From NCBI GenBank assembly GCA_964571815.1, contig CAZNDN010000006.1, positions 1 to 64,000 on the forward strand: a stretch of DNA of 64,000 nt, in the 5' to 3' direction. Below are positions 16,548-25,702 of this stretch, piece after piece (the first letter of the stretch is position 1; each line of letters begins with the position of its first letter). This DNA is from CAZNDN01 sp964571815 (GTDB lineage: Bacteria; Fibrobacterota; Chitinivibrionia; Chitinivibrionales; WJKA01). The notes beneath the pieces are model-generated. The model was not told the origin of the DNA. It ran no database searches and saw nothing but the letters and a program-made list of their open reading frames with translations. Made by a program: the position numbers and the translations under genes.

Positions 16548-17504
16548 TTATCCGGGGACCGACACCGGCTGATCGAGCAGTTCCGCCGCTGCTTTCCAGA
16601 CCATTGCAACATCAATCTCCTCAAGGCATTTTCTGCCGCAGTTGCGTTGGCGGTTTTCTCGAAGATGGCACGGACTGCACGGCAGGTGCAGTGACACTAC
16701 CCTGACATGCGCCCCGGCCGGAGCCCACACGCGGGCGTCGGAGGGGCCGAAGACGGCGATGGTGGGGCAGTTGGCGTACGCGGAGAGGTGGCTGATCCCG
16801 GAGTCGTTTCCCACACAAAGCTTGCAGCCCGAGAGCGCGTGGCGCAGCTCCGGCAAAGCCATGTTTTCCCATTTCCGCCCGGGCAGGGGAGCATTTGCCC
16901 GCTGTTCGGCCGGACCCAGGATCCAGCAGATTTCGTGCCCCGCGCGTTCGGCCCTTGCCGCAAATGCTCGAAACCGACTCAACGGCCAGTTTTTGAGACT
17001 GCTGCCGCTTCCCGGATGAATGGCGATAATCCCTCTACGCCGCGACAAGCTCGCATCGGATTCGCGGTCGTGCCTTTTCCGGTGCTCCGGACGGGGAACG
17101 CCGCAAGGGCCCGGGGAGGAAACCAGCTCAAGATGGTATTCCGTCGCGCGGCAGGGCTGTTCAGGGAAAGGCGTTTGCGTCAGTACCAGAGGAACACCTG
17201 CGGCGCGGGCATGAATCGGCAGGGGAGAGCCGGGACAGCACCAGGCAATGAGGCAGTCAAACGGCTTAAGGATTTGTTCGGCGGCCGCTGACGGTGGTTG
17301 TCGGTACAGCGGGGCTTGCGCAACGCCGTCCATGTCCAGCCACTCGTCTACCAGGCCTTCCTCTCGCGCCAGAGCTGCGCGTTGCGGATGCCCGAGAAAG
17401 ACGATTCGGCAGGGATCATATCCGGTACGGACCTGACGGAGCGCGGGAAACGTCGTGATGAAGTCGCCCAGGGCACCCGAATGGTAGATCAGAATGCGCG
17501 TCAT
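16548..17504 (-). CDS. Glycosyltransferase family 9 (heptosyltransferase-like)
   Basis: 318 residues. N-terminal ILIYHSGALGDFITTFPAL, donor-site IAIHPGSGSSLKNWPLSRF, and CKLCVGNDSGISHLSAY with IAVFGPSD mark a GT9 enzyme; the Cys-rich tail (LPCSPCHLRENRQRNCGRKC) is also typical. It is the second GT9 in the window, on the opposite strand from the first, and the two differ strongly, so they are not a recent duplication. It lies 53 bases downstream of the epimerase start and 32 bases from the stop of the large gene at 17537, in a minus-strand group. Confidence 0.9.
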   Translation of the reverse strand: MTRILIYHSGALGDFITTFPALRQVRTGYDPCRIVFLGHPQRAALAREEGLVDEWLDMDGVAQAPLYRQPPSAAAEQILKPFDCLIAWCCPGSPLPIHARAAGVPLVLTQTPFPEQPCRATEYHLELVSSPGPCGVPRPEHRKRHDRESDASLSRRRGIIAIHPGSGSSLKNWPLSRFRAFAARAERAGHEICWILGPAEQRANAPLPGRKWENMALPELRHALSGCKLCVGNDSGISHLSAYANCPTIAVFGPSDARVWAPAGAHVRVVSLHLPCSPCHLRENRQRNCGRKCLEEIDVAMVWKAAAELLDQPVSVPG

Positions 17505-17536
17505 AGCGGTCGGTCAGGGTTGCCGACGAACCCGGA

Positions 17537-19573
17537 TCAGTCAAGTCCGATCGTGTTCTTACCGTCCATGAGCACGAGGCCCTTGAAGAATTCCCCCGCC
17601 GTGCCGGCCGATTTGAACGGGCGAGGGCCCTTGCCGCACCCGACGTAGAAACCGACCCGGTACACGACATCGCCCTCCGATGCATTCACGCCCCGAACAT
17701 GGACCGCCACCATATCGAGGCGTACGTTTTTCCAATACCCGGGCGCGTTACGGGTCCCTCCGGGGAGGTAGATCAGCCCCTTGGTCCTTCCCCAGAGGAA
17801 CTGAAAAAGAAGGTGGTTTTCGATGCTTGCCCAGAAGGCGGGGCAACTGATTTCTCGATGCATGCTCTCGGCGGCGGGAAATCGTTCCTGAAGGGAACCA
17901 CTGTGAAAATCCAGCTTGCTTCCGGTCCAGAGATCGTTGACCAGGTACAGGGGGGACAGGTACTGCTCGTTGACCGTCAGTTCCCGGCGGGCTGCGATCC
18001 GGTCCAGCACGACAATCCCGTCGTCCCCCCAGGTGAGGACCCGGATGTCGCGACTGAGAAGCGGTTCCTTGCGCTCATCGACGTAGAGAATGCGTCCGTA
18101 CGTATCGAAGCCGCCTCGGATATACCGCTCCCGGTGGAAAAGGACCCGTGGATGGGAGGGTTGGCCTTTGATCGATGGGACGCCGAGAAGCTGTGCTTTG
18201 CCGCCGGCGACCAACTCCGGTTGCGTGTGAATGGAGAGTGAAATGAGCGGATGGTTCCCGATCGCTTTCCAGGCAACGCTTCGCGTGAGTCGGTAATTGC
18301 GCCGGTAGCACACTTGAACGTAGGGATAGATCTTGCGCGTGTCCATTGCGTTTTCAATCTGTCCGGAGGAGTAGAACCGCTGTTCTCTGCGGACCGGCAG
18401 TACCGCCAGCATGGCCAGCTCGAACCCTGCCCGACTCTGGAAGAGCAACTCCCATCCTTCGTGGGTCGGATGGAGTCCTTTCACCCATTGGCCCGAGTCT
18501 TCGGCGTTTCGGGAGGTGAGTTCGTCCATCCATGCCAGCAGCCGCCCGCAGAGCCGGAGCGCGCGCGGGTCGTTGTTCCAGATTCCCCAGGCAAGCGCCA
18601 GAGGCCTCGGAATGAACATCGGCAGGTCCTGTCCCGCCGGTTCGTACAGCATACCGGTGGGAAGGCAGAAACGCAACAGAATTTCGTAGGTTTCCTGATG
18701 ACGTTTTCGTTGAAGAAAGACTGGTGGAGGTTGGTCGGCAAGGTCGTAGAAGCACAAGGCCACCACGATCCAGGATGTATAGCCTATTACGGCGGGATTG
18801 AAGAATCCGTGGTTTTCCGCGGTCATGTCGGGGAATAGTGTCTGGGTGAGCACCTGCGAACTCACGGAGAGGCCGAAATACGAGGAATGGTCGGCCTTGT
18901 CCAGAATGCACGAGGCGATATTGATCGACCAGAGCCGAAGAGCCGATTCCCATTGCCGGGCGTTGGGATGATCCGAGACCATGGTAAGGGCGCAGGCAAG
19001 AACAAGTACATCCTGAGCATTCTCCTCCAGTTTTGTATCGACCTCGCAGCCGCTTGGCGGCAGAGTGTCGATGAAACGGTCCGCCTCGAACGCAAGGACC
19101 CTTGCAACCGAATGCGCCGCCTCCGGGGACAGCGAGTCACCCATGAGCCTTGCGGCAAGGCCTAACGTGGCAGCCCACAAGCCACTGCGCCAATTCCGGC
19201 CCCACCGCTTGCACTCGAGAAACGAGTCGACATCAAGGGAGCCTGTCAGGTGGGTGTCGCATGCCCACCGTATTCCTTTCTCGATTTTTTCCTGAAGGAT
19301 ACTCCGTGGAATCGTGCCGGAAAGCACGTCGCATTCATCGCGGTAGACAAAGACGGACAGGGTCGCCAGAACCTGCAGGTGAGGCTGCACTACATATTCT
19401 ATCACGGGACTTGAGGAACCCACCGACTTCATGTTGTAACTCCGGGGATCGGTAGTGCCGAAGAGTCCTCGCCGGTCGTCGATGTCCTGCCACGAAGCCA
19501 GGTAGTAGGGCACGGACCGGGCCAGGAGACGCAGGATCTTCTGATATTCGAATTCTTCGGTAAACTGCAGCAT
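17537..19573 (-). CDS. Large protein with alpha/alpha-toroid and beta-sandwich-like halves, heparinase-like
   Basis: 678 residues without signal peptide or membrane helices. The first ~400 residues are helical and Trp/His-rich (RWGRNWRSGLWAATLGLAARL, FFNPAVIGYTSWIVVALCFY), resembling the toroid of heparinase II/III-like and related polysaccharide-active proteins. The last ~250 residues look like a beta sandwich (GIVVLDRIAARRELTVNEQY, GLIYLPGGTRNAPGYW). It sits among glycosyltransferase genes, so glycan editing is plausible, but no catalytic residues can be assigned and function is unknown. The start at 19573 follows the stop of a 76-residue gene by 8 bases. Confidence 0.8.
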   Translation of the reverse strand: MLQFTEEFEYQKILRLLARSVPYYLASWQDIDDRRGLFGTTDPRSYNMKSVGSSSPVIEYVVQPHLQVLATLSVFVYRDECDVLSGTIPRSILQEKIEKGIRWACDTHLTGSLDVDSFLECKRWGRNWRSGLWAATLGLAARLMGDSLSPEAAHSVARVLAFEADRFIDTLPPSGCEVDTKLEENAQDVLVLACALTMVSDHPNARQWESALRLWSINIASCILDKADHSSYFGLSVSSQVLTQTLFPDMTAENHGFFNPAVIGYTSWIVVALCFYDLADQPPPVFLQRKRHQETYEILLRFCLPTGMLYEPAGQDLPMFIPRPLALAWGIWNNDPRALRLCGRLLAWMDELTSRNAEDSGQWVKGLHPTHEGWELLFQSRAGFELAMLAVLPVRREQRFYSSGQIENAMDTRKIYPYVQVCYRRNYRLTRSVAWKAIGNHPLISLSIHTQPELVAGGKAQLLGVPSIKGQPSHPRVLFHRERYIRGGFDTYGRILYVDERKEPLLSRDIRVLTWGDDGIVVLDRIAARRELTVNEQYLSPLYLVNDLWTGSKLDFHSGSLQERFPAAESMHREISCPAFWASIENHLLFQFLWGRTKGLIYLPGGTRNAPGYWKNVRLDMVAVHVRGVNASEGDVVYRVGFYVGCGKGPRPFKSAGTAGEFFKGLVLMDGKNTIGLD

Positions 19574-19581
19574 AGCGTGGT

Positions 19582-19812
19582 CTACCTATCAAGTGGTCGT
19601 TCCATTGGATACACGGTAACGGTCTTTTCCGGTGCCAGACCCAGGCATACCTTCGCAAATTCACGGGCGGTGATCGTGTCGTACATAACGAGGAAACGAT
19701 CACCGTAGAAGCGGGGTACCCGATCCCCGCTCAACCAGGCGTGGTTCTGCCGCACGACCTCGCGGAGGAAATCGTCGTCTTCGCCGGAAAAACCAATTCC
19801 TATGTAGGCCAT
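19582..19812 (-). CDS. Small protein of unknown function upstream of the toroid-type gene
   Basis: 76 residues, MAYIGIGFSGEDDDFLREVV at the N-terminus, no membrane segment. It has protein-like composition and ends only 8 bases before the 17537-19573 gene, which supports co-translation; the ribosome-binding site is weak. It may be a separate small domain of the downstream protein or its partner. It could be spurious. Confidence 0.5.
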   Translation of the reverse strand: MAYIGIGFSGEDDDFLREVVRQNHAWLSGDRVPRFYGDRFLVMYDTITAREFAKVCLGLAPEKTVTVYPMERPLDR

Positions 19813-20133
19813 GGTGGATGAAGGATACTACCGATGTGGAAACCCGTGTCTCGTCGTTACCTCTCAAATTAATATAAGAACTCATTACGAATCGGCGGAG
19901 CACCCCGCTGCAAGCACCGGCTCGCCGCCAGTCCCTGATCGAAGGGTTCGGCCCGGCTTTCCATCGTAGCCGACCGCGGCGATTCTCCGGCCCGGGGGCC
20001 TGTGGTTCGAAGATGCGGGCACTGAACGATCTCGTCAATCCGCATCGACCCCGGAATTCAGGCGGTTCGTCGGAGACGGGTTCCTGAGCACGCAATGGTT
20101 CCCTCGACCTCTGAGGTGGAATCCGTGGGGTCG
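19813..20133. other. Intergenic region, no gene seen
   Basis: 321 bases between the minus-strand 76-residue gene and the HTH-STAS gene. An A/T-rich patch near 19865-19890 (minus strand TATATT) could hold a promoter for the 19812-16548 group, but no -35 is convincing. The rest is GC-rich without clear hairpins or a credible open frame. Confidence 0.6.
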
Positions 20134-20751
20134 CTACGAAAGGTCCGGCTGGTGCTGATGTGTGTCGGCGGGGCCGGGAGATGAAAGGTATCTCCGGAAG
20201 GCGCTTTCGGTACCGAATATGGGCATGGCTCCATCGTGAAGAACACTCTGGAGCACACGTTCAACCTTCGCGGGAGGATCGAGAAATGCCGCACGACCGC
20301 CATGGGATAGTGCCTGCTCAGCGAACTTCATGAGTACCTCCGCCCCTGTTTCGTCAAGGTCCGCAAGGTCGGTGAGCTTCACGGCAAGACCCCTGCATGA
20401 GGGGCTTGGTGCAATTCGTTTGAGCTGGGATTCGAGGCTCTCTTGATTTGCCCGGGTGGCCGACCCGCTCAGGTCCAGAATCGTATAGCCCCCCCGCGGC
20501 ACGACAAACAGGTCTACGTAGCCGGCCTCACCCGAGTCGGTTTTCTCTGCCCGGTCGGGGGAAGGCGGGGTCCCGTGCGGGGGCAGCGTCCCCGTCTTTC
20601 GGGAAGGGAACAGCTTCCGGACAATGTCCTGGACGGTTCTGAGCGGCAGGCCGAGCCCGGCGGCAATGACGGCAACGCGTTTTCCCCTCACGGCGAGACG
20701 GTATATCCGCCGATAGATGTCGTCGGAGAGATCGGTCGATTTGGGTGTCAT
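20134..20751 (-). CDS. HTH-STAS fusion protein (anti-sigma-antagonist-like)
   Basis: 205 residues. An N-terminal helix-turn-helix-like segment (~10-50: IYRRIYRLAVRGKRVAVIAA, LGLPLRTVQDIVRKLF) is joined by a Pro-rich linker to a STAS domain (~78-190). At the position of the phosphorylatable Ser of SpoIIAA-type proteins (usual DSSG) it reads DETG (E134), an acidic residue that could mimic phosphorylation. The start is placed at ATG 20751 because a strong promoter at 20809-20836 would begin transcription just upstream of it; the ATG at 20805 lies too close to the -10 to be used. Partner proteins are not in the window. Confidence 0.75.
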   Translation of the reverse strand: MTPKSTDLSDDIYRRIYRLAVRGKRVAVIAAGLGLPLRTVQDIVRKLFPSRKTGTLPPHGTPPSPDRAEKTDSGEAGYVDLFVVPRGGYTILDLSGSATRANQESLESQLKRIAPSPSCRGLAVKLTDLADLDETGAEVLMKFAEQALSHGGRAAFLDPPAKVERVLQSVLHDGAMPIFGTESAFRRYLSSPGPADTHQHQPDLS

Positions 20752-20808
20752 TGGAACAAATTTTCCTGCCTGCGGACTGGTTTTGCGGTCAAGGCAATCC
20801 CCCATAAT

Positions 20809-20836
20809 ACTATACTTGACTGTGACCCGGTGTCAA
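20809..20836 (-). promoter_or_regulatory. Sigma-70 promoter of the HTH-STAS gene
   Basis: Minus strand: perfect TTGACA (20831-20836), 16-base spacer, TATAGT (20809-20814). Start of transcription is expected near 20800, which decides the downstream start codon. Confidence 0.75.
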
Positions 20837-20876
20837 TACTGTCGGGAGTACGAAGACGGCTCGAAACCGTTCTCGC

Positions 20877-20905
20877 TTGTCCTCGAGGTCATTAGAATGT
20901 ATTTT
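20877..20905 (+). promoter_or_regulatory. Candidate promoter of tRNA-Ala
   Basis: TTGTCC (20877-20882) and TATTTT (20900-20905) with a 17-base spacer, 13 bases before the tRNA. Moderate match, good position. Confidence 0.4.
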
Positions 20906-20918
20906 TAGTTCTCGCAAA

Positions 20919-20991
20919 GGGGCTGTAGCTCAGTTGGGAGAGCGTGGCGTTCGCAATGCCAAGGCCAGGGGTTCGAGCCCCCTCAGCTCCA
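20919..20991 (+). tRNA. tRNA-Ala (anticodon CGC)
   Basis: A 73-base cloverleaf. Acceptor GGGGCTG/CAGCTCC contains the G3-U70 pair that identifies alanine tRNA. D arm GCTC/GAGC; anticodon stem TGGCG/TGCCA with loop TTCGCAA (anticodon CGC at 20952-20954); T arm AGGGG/CCCCT with loop TTCGAGC; discriminator A. CCA is not encoded. Five T follow immediately and may help end transcription. Confidence 0.95.
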
Positions 20992-21104
20992 TTTTTCGTC
21001 TACCCCGGTCATACTCTCTTCCGTTCCCCGGGATTACGTTGGTTTCACTCTCGTAAGACGGTGCTCCCGGCGAAATATCGGGCTCTATCGCTCGTATACT
21101 GTGT

Positions 21105-23237
21105 ATGAAAAAGAACCCCTTTCCGCGGTGGCACCGGATCTGCATGTGGGGGGCGGCGTGGGCGGGCATTCTGCTCGCTTCATCGGATTTCGCCAATTTC
21201 CGTTCTACCATATCGGTAAGAGATTTTGTCTTCAGTGGAGACAACGTGCTGGTCGCCACCAGCGGCGGTCTGTACTTTCATCACCCGGCTACCAACGGGG
21301 GGTGGTTGTTAACCGAGCCGGAAAAGCTTCCCGACCTGGCGTTGACCGGCGTCGCGGTGGATTCCGACGGCAACATCTGGGCCGGCACGCAAAGCGGATA
21401 CCTTTGTCGGCGTTCCCCACGCGGCGAGTGGACAACCTTTGAATCGTACTACGCCGCCGGTTGGGACATTACGGATATCTATCCTTTCAAGGAGTACCTC
21501 GTCATCTGCTCGTCGAAGGGTGTAAGCCTGTTCGATCGCAACGAGGAACGGGCGGTCAGGAATGCAACCGGTTTCCAGGGGCTTGAATCTCCCGAGATGA
21601 CCGTAGCGCTTGTGCATCGTGACACTCTCTACGTTGGAGGGGCCGACGGCGCCGCGTTTCTTGATATATCGGGCCGGAAACTCGACTCACTTAATTTTTA
21701 CGACGGCTCGATCTGGCGAACGCGCCGCACCGAAGAGCCCGTTGTCTCTTTCGCGGTGCACAGGAATACCGCTCAGGCCGCGTCGGTGTTGCAGGCGCAC
21801 AGGGGCACCTACGTTGTTTCAGCCGACAGCGCGACCGTATTTCTTGACGGGGTGCAGGCACTGACCTTGCCCAGCGAGATTCAAGCAGTAGAAACCGGGC
21901 CCGACGGTACCCTATGGTTCGGCACGGCCGAGCACTATTTCTACTCATGGAATGGAGTCGGAGATGCACTGCAGCACCGTATCGAGGGGCTTACGTTCAA
22001 CCTGGTAAAGAGTGTGCTGGCGGCGCGTGACGGGACAGTGTGGATTACACCGGGTTTTACCTACCGAAGCGATGTCGTTCCTCACATTCCCTGGTATCAG
22101 CGCATTACCGCTTACCGTGGAAACGGCCAATGGTCGCTGGAGAGCAACGGAAATCTGGGGACCTTTGGTCGGCACTTCCAGACGGTGCGTGAAGACAACA
22201 GCGGCAATATATGGATTCCTACCTACGGCTCGGGGGTGCATTTCCATTCCGCCGAGAGTGGGACATGGAGCATATTGCCGCTTGGGACCAACATCAGCAC
22301 CAGTGCGGCGCAGGATTCATCGGGTTATTTCTGGATTGGAAATGGAGAGGCAAAGGCATATGAGCAACCCGGCTGCTTGATATGCTACGATCCTCGTACG
22401 CAGCGGAAAGCCTTCTATTTCCCTCCGGGAGCCAACTACCTGAACCATATTTACTCCATTGCAGTCGATTCGCGCGGGACTGTCCTGCTGGGAGGGCTGG
22501 ATCGGGGATTCGTAGCCTTTGCCTACACCGGTTCACCTCTGCGCGGCGAAAGTGCGATCACGTACAATAAAAACCGGTTCGGCGGCTTGAACATGGGTAC
22601 CGTCCACGATATGGAAGCGTGGTCAAACGATTCAACCTGGATTGCGGCTGCTTCCGGCCTGTTCCTTCATCAATACCTCTCGTCCGATGCCGACGCAAGT
22701 GTCCTGACCGAGATCGAGGAGGTCCCGATGGGACTTACCTCTGTTGTCTCGGAATCAAATAACGTCCTGTGGCTGGGCAGCGCGGAGGGGTTGATCAGGT
22801 ACGACGTTGCGGATCGTTCCAAGAGCATACTGACCGTCGAAGACGGTCTGCCGTCCAATGCGGTCAATGACGTTTCAATCTCCAGGAGTGAAGGGGTGCT
22901 GTGGGTTGCCACGGGGGGCGGGCTCTCCAGAATGAAACTCGGGCATTCTTTTTCGCGGATAACCGACAACACCGAGGCGTTGGTGTATCCAAATCCTTTT
23001 CGCCTTTCCCACCCGGATCACAAAAACGTGAGATTCGAACAACTTGTTCCTGAAAGCCGCGTGTATATCTACGATCCGCGCGGTGTGCTGGTTGATGAGG
23101 CCGGTGTGGAATCGCGCAGCCGCTACGAATGGCGGTATGAGTGGAGTCCGCCGCGCCGGATAATTCCGGGAACCTATTTCTATATCATCCGAAGCGGCAA
23201 CGATAGCCGTGTCGGCAAGCTCATGATTGTCCCCTGA
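21105..23237 (+). CDS. Secreted beta-propeller protein with T9SS-type C-terminal sorting domain
   Basis: 710 residues. A signal peptide (~1-27, hydrophobic MWGAAWAGILLASS) is followed by many two-component-regulator-type propeller repeats (DSDGNIWAGTQSG, GPDGTLWFGTAEH, EDNSGNIWIPTYGSG, SEGVLWVATGGGLSR), enough for one large or two smaller propellers. Residues ~625-710 (YPNPFRLSHPDHKNVRFEQL, VYIYDPRGVLV, GTYFYIIRSG, GKLMIVP) match the FlgD-like/type A sorting domain used by type IX secretion in Bacteroidota and seen in other FCB lineages. No kinase domain follows, so it is a stand-alone extracellular or surface protein. Ligand unknown. Confidence 0.85.
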   Translation: MKKNPFPRWHRICMWGAAWAGILLASSDFANFRSTISVRDFVFSGDNVLVATSGGLYFHHPATNGGWLLTEPEKLPDLALTGVAVDSDGNIWAGTQSGYLCRRSPRGEWTTFESYYAAGWDITDIYPFKEYLVICSSKGVSLFDRNEERAVRNATGFQGLESPEMTVALVHRDTLYVGGADGAAFLDISGRKLDSLNFYDGSIWRTRRTEEPVVSFAVHRNTAQAASVLQAHRGTYVVSADSATVFLDGVQALTLPSEIQAVETGPDGTLWFGTAEHYFYSWNGVGDALQHRIEGLTFNLVKSVLAARDGTVWITPGFTYRSDVVPHIPWYQRITAYRGNGQWSLESNGNLGTFGRHFQTVREDNSGNIWIPTYGSGVHFHSAESGTWSILPLGTNISTSAAQDSSGYFWIGNGEAKAYEQPGCLICYDPRTQRKAFYFPPGANYLNHIYSIAVDSRGTVLLGGLDRGFVAFAYTGSPLRGESAITYNKNRFGGLNMGTVHDMEAWSNDSTWIAAASGLFLHQYLSSDADASVLTEIEEVPMGLTSVVSESNNVLWLGSAEGLIRYDVADRSKSILTVEDGLPSNAVNDVSISRSEGVLWVATGGGLSRMKLGHSFSRITDNTEALVYPNPFRLSHPDHKNVRFEQLVPESRVYIYDPRGVLVDEAGVESRSRYEWRYEWSPPRRIIPGTYFYIIRSGNDSRVGKLMIVP

Positions 23238-23249
23238 GGCAGCAGTACG

Positions 23250-24386
23250 ATGGGCGGTCCGGTTGTTGCGATTCCTCACTATTCCAATCCGGACGTTTTC
23301 CCACATATTACACGTTTTGCCTCTGCCCTTGCCGCGGCGGGAGCAAGGCCATGGGCCATCGGCTTCGGCTCCGCCTCCCACACGGACCATGCCACGGGGG
23401 CGTTTTTCCGCAAAGATCTGGTGTCTTTGCCCATGGAAGGGGGCTTCTTACATTTTTTTACATTTTTTCTCAAGGTGTTTCTTGTCCTTTGGCGTGAACA
23501 CCCTGCCATTCTGCAGCCCATTGATACGCCGGCCCTGATTCCATGCCTGTTTCATTCGTTGCTGCGAAGGATTCCGCTGTACTACTTCACGCTCGAAGAC
23601 ACGCCTTCCATTTCATCTTTTGTGGGCCGACCGATCCGGCGACGAATCTGGACTCTGGCGGAGAGAGCGGGTATCGGTCGGGCCCGGGCCGTTGCCGTCG
23701 TAGCGGACATCGATGCGGAGGTCTACATGAAGCGGTACGGGATCCCTCGACCCCGGGTCGTCAGGAATGTCCCTCGTCTTCGCCCGTTGAAATCCGACGA
23801 TGAGCTTCTGTTGCGAAGGCGGTTCGGCTGGAGTCGCGAACAGAACGTGCTGATCTACCACGGCATAATCGATAGTGGTCGAGGTATCGAAAACGCGTTT
23901 CCTTCACTGGCCCGGCACGAAGACTGGCGTCTGGCGATTGCCGGCGGCGGGTGCAGGGAAGGTGAGGTCATGAGTGAGGCGCGGCGGGCGGGGCTTGAAA
24001 AGCAGATCGGGCGCGTTGGCCGCTACCGATACGAAGACCTCGGATTGTGGTTGCAGGACGCCGATGTCGGGTTCATGGTCTTTGACAACGTTTCGCCGGG
24101 GGCCTATCAGGCCTTGCCCTGTAAGCTGTTTGAATGTGTGCACTCCTGTGTGCCGGTCGTGGCGAGTGATTTCCCCGAAATGCGTTCGTACATTACTTCA
24201 ACCGGCGTTGGTCTGGTGGTTGATCCCCTCGACAGAGAAGCAATTGACGAAGCCCTCGTGCGGTTGCTCACCGATTCCGATCTCTATACGTCATGCAAGG
24301 CAGCCTGCGGGGAAGAGAGAAAGCGAACCAACTGGGAAGCGGAATCAAGCCGGTATCTATCGTTTCTGGGACTGGCGAGGCAATGA
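23250..24386 (+). CDS. Glycosyltransferase family 4-like
   Basis: 378 residues with a GT-B fold. The N-terminal half is family-typical (IPHYSNPDVFPHITRFASAL), and the donor half has VLIYHGIIDSGRGIENAFPS, VGRYRYEDLGLWLQDADVGF and the Glu-bearing CKLFECVHSCVPVVASDFPE. It transfers a nucleotide-sugar-derived residue to a growing glycan in the cytoplasm. It starts 12 bases after the propeller gene and overlaps the flippase gene by four bases (ATGA), placing it in a three-gene coupled run. Confidence 0.87.
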   Translation: MGGPVVAIPHYSNPDVFPHITRFASALAAAGARPWAIGFGSASHTDHATGAFFRKDLVSLPMEGGFLHFFTFFLKVFLVLWREHPAILQPIDTPALIPCLFHSLLRRIPLYYFTLEDTPSISSFVGRPIRRRIWTLAERAGIGRARAVAVVADIDAEVYMKRYGIPRPRVVRNVPRLRPLKSDDELLLRRRFGWSREQNVLIYHGIIDSGRGIENAFPSLARHEDWRLAIAGGGCREGEVMSEARRAGLEKQIGRVGRYRYEDLGLWLQDADVGFMVFDNVSPGAYQALPCKLFECVHSCVPVVASDFPEMRSYITSTGVGLVVDPLDREAIDEALVRLLTDSDLYTSCKAACGEERKRTNWEAESSRYLSFLGLARQ

Positions 24387-25702
24387 GTACTTCCATCACC
24401 CGTTTTCAGGTAGCCGGCAATCTCGCGTGGTACGGCACCTCCATGGGTATCAATGCCGTGAGTCGCTTCGTGTGCCTGATGTTACTCTGGCGTTCTCTGG
24501 ATTTTCGGGAAGAGCAAAACTACGCCCTGCTGCAAATCCTGGTCGGCTTCTTCCATGTGACTGCCGATTTCGGCATCGAAAATGCGGTCGTCAGGTTTTC
24601 CCGTGAGATAGCCAATGCTCTCCAAACGGCTCTGAAGGCCGTAGGGCGAATTACGGTTCTGCTGCTCTTACCACTCTCATGCAGTGCAGGGATGTACTGG
24701 TTGCTTGCTCGAGGCGACTTCGGGGCCGCGGCAGCCTGTCTTGCCGGGTATGGGTATGCGGTATTCCAGATCATGGCTGCATTTCAGCGGGCAAAGGGTA
24801 ACGCCCGTCACTATGCGGTATGGAACACCGGAAGAAATCTTCTGGTGACCGCCGCGATACTCGGCGGGTATTTCGGATCGGACGGAGACCTGAGCCTGAC
24901 GTACTGGTTTCTGGTCCAGGGACTCGTTTCGCTCGGCGCGGCGCCGGCACTGTTCCTCTGCGAGGGCGGGGCGAAGGAGCTGAGGGAAGGAAACGCGGTG
25001 GAGTTGAAGGCATACGCCGCCTATGTCGTACCGGTGTTTTTCACCAACCTTCTCGTGTGGAGCGAAGGTTTCATTGACATTGCGTTTCTCAGCCACTACC
25101 ATCCCCATACGCTCCCTCCGTATCGACTCATGCTGGACTATGCCGTTTTCTTTTCCTATTTCGGCCTGGTGATCAACAAGGCGTGGCCTGCTCTCTACTT
25201 TCGGATTTCGCGGCGAACAGGGGAAGCGTGGAAGGTTGACGACCAGGTGGTGCGGGCCCATTTCGGCGCCGGGCTTGCCGTGATCGGGATGGGTGCCGCG
25301 GCGGCCCCGGTGATGACGCTGCTTGCCGGCGAGGCTCGCTCCGAAGCCTCCCGGGGAGTGGTGGTTCTGATTCTTGCCGCCAACGCGCTGGGTGTACTTT
25401 TCTATATGATGAGGCCTTATCTGGAGTACACCCATGACACTCTGGGAATTCTCCTGGTATTCCTGGCAGCCGTTCTCGTGGACATCGGCGGCAACGCACT
25501 TCTTGTGCCGCCGTTTCAAATGCGGGGTGCGGCCCTTTCGGGACTGGCCACATTCCTGGTGATATTCTGGGGTATGCTGATTCGTACCCGGGCGCTCGGC
25601 AGCAAACGGAGAGTAGCAATGAAATGTGCCGTGCAGCAGGTTGTGTTCGGTGTGGCCGCTGCCGCCGTCGTCCTTCTTCAAGAGAGCTTCATGGGGGGGT
25701 GA
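24383..25702 (+). CDS. Wzx-like oligosaccharide flippase
   Basis: 439 residues, about 12 predicted membrane helices (for example FFHVTADFGIENAVVRFSRE near the N-terminus, and AYAAYVVPVFFTNLLVWSEG, GAALSGLATFLVIFWGMLI). It belongs to the polysaccharide-biosynthesis/MOP exporter group that flips lipid-linked oligosaccharides to the periplasm. The ATG at 24383 overlaps the preceding GT4 stop, and its stop overlaps the next glycosyltransferase start. A Wzy polymerase is not obvious nearby. Confidence 0.85.
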   Translation: MSTSITRFQVAGNLAWYGTSMGINAVSRFVCLMLLWRSLDFREEQNYALLQILVGFFHVTADFGIENAVVRFSREIANALQTALKAVGRITVLLLLPLSCSAGMYWLLARGDFGAAAACLAGYGYAVFQIMAAFQRAKGNARHYAVWNTGRNLLVTAAILGGYFGSDGDLSLTYWFLVQGLVSLGAAPALFLCEGGAKELREGNAVELKAYAAYVVPVFFTNLLVWSEGFIDIAFLSHYHPHTLPPYRLMLDYAVFFSYFGLVINKAWPALYFRISRRTGEAWKVDDQVVRAHFGAGLAVIGMGAAAAPVMTLLAGEARSEASRGVVVLILAANALGVLFYMMRPYLEYTHDTLGILLVFLAAVLVDIGGNALLVPPFQMRGAALSGLATFLVIFWGMLIRTRALGSKRRVAMKCAVQQVVFGVAAAAVVLLQESFMGG

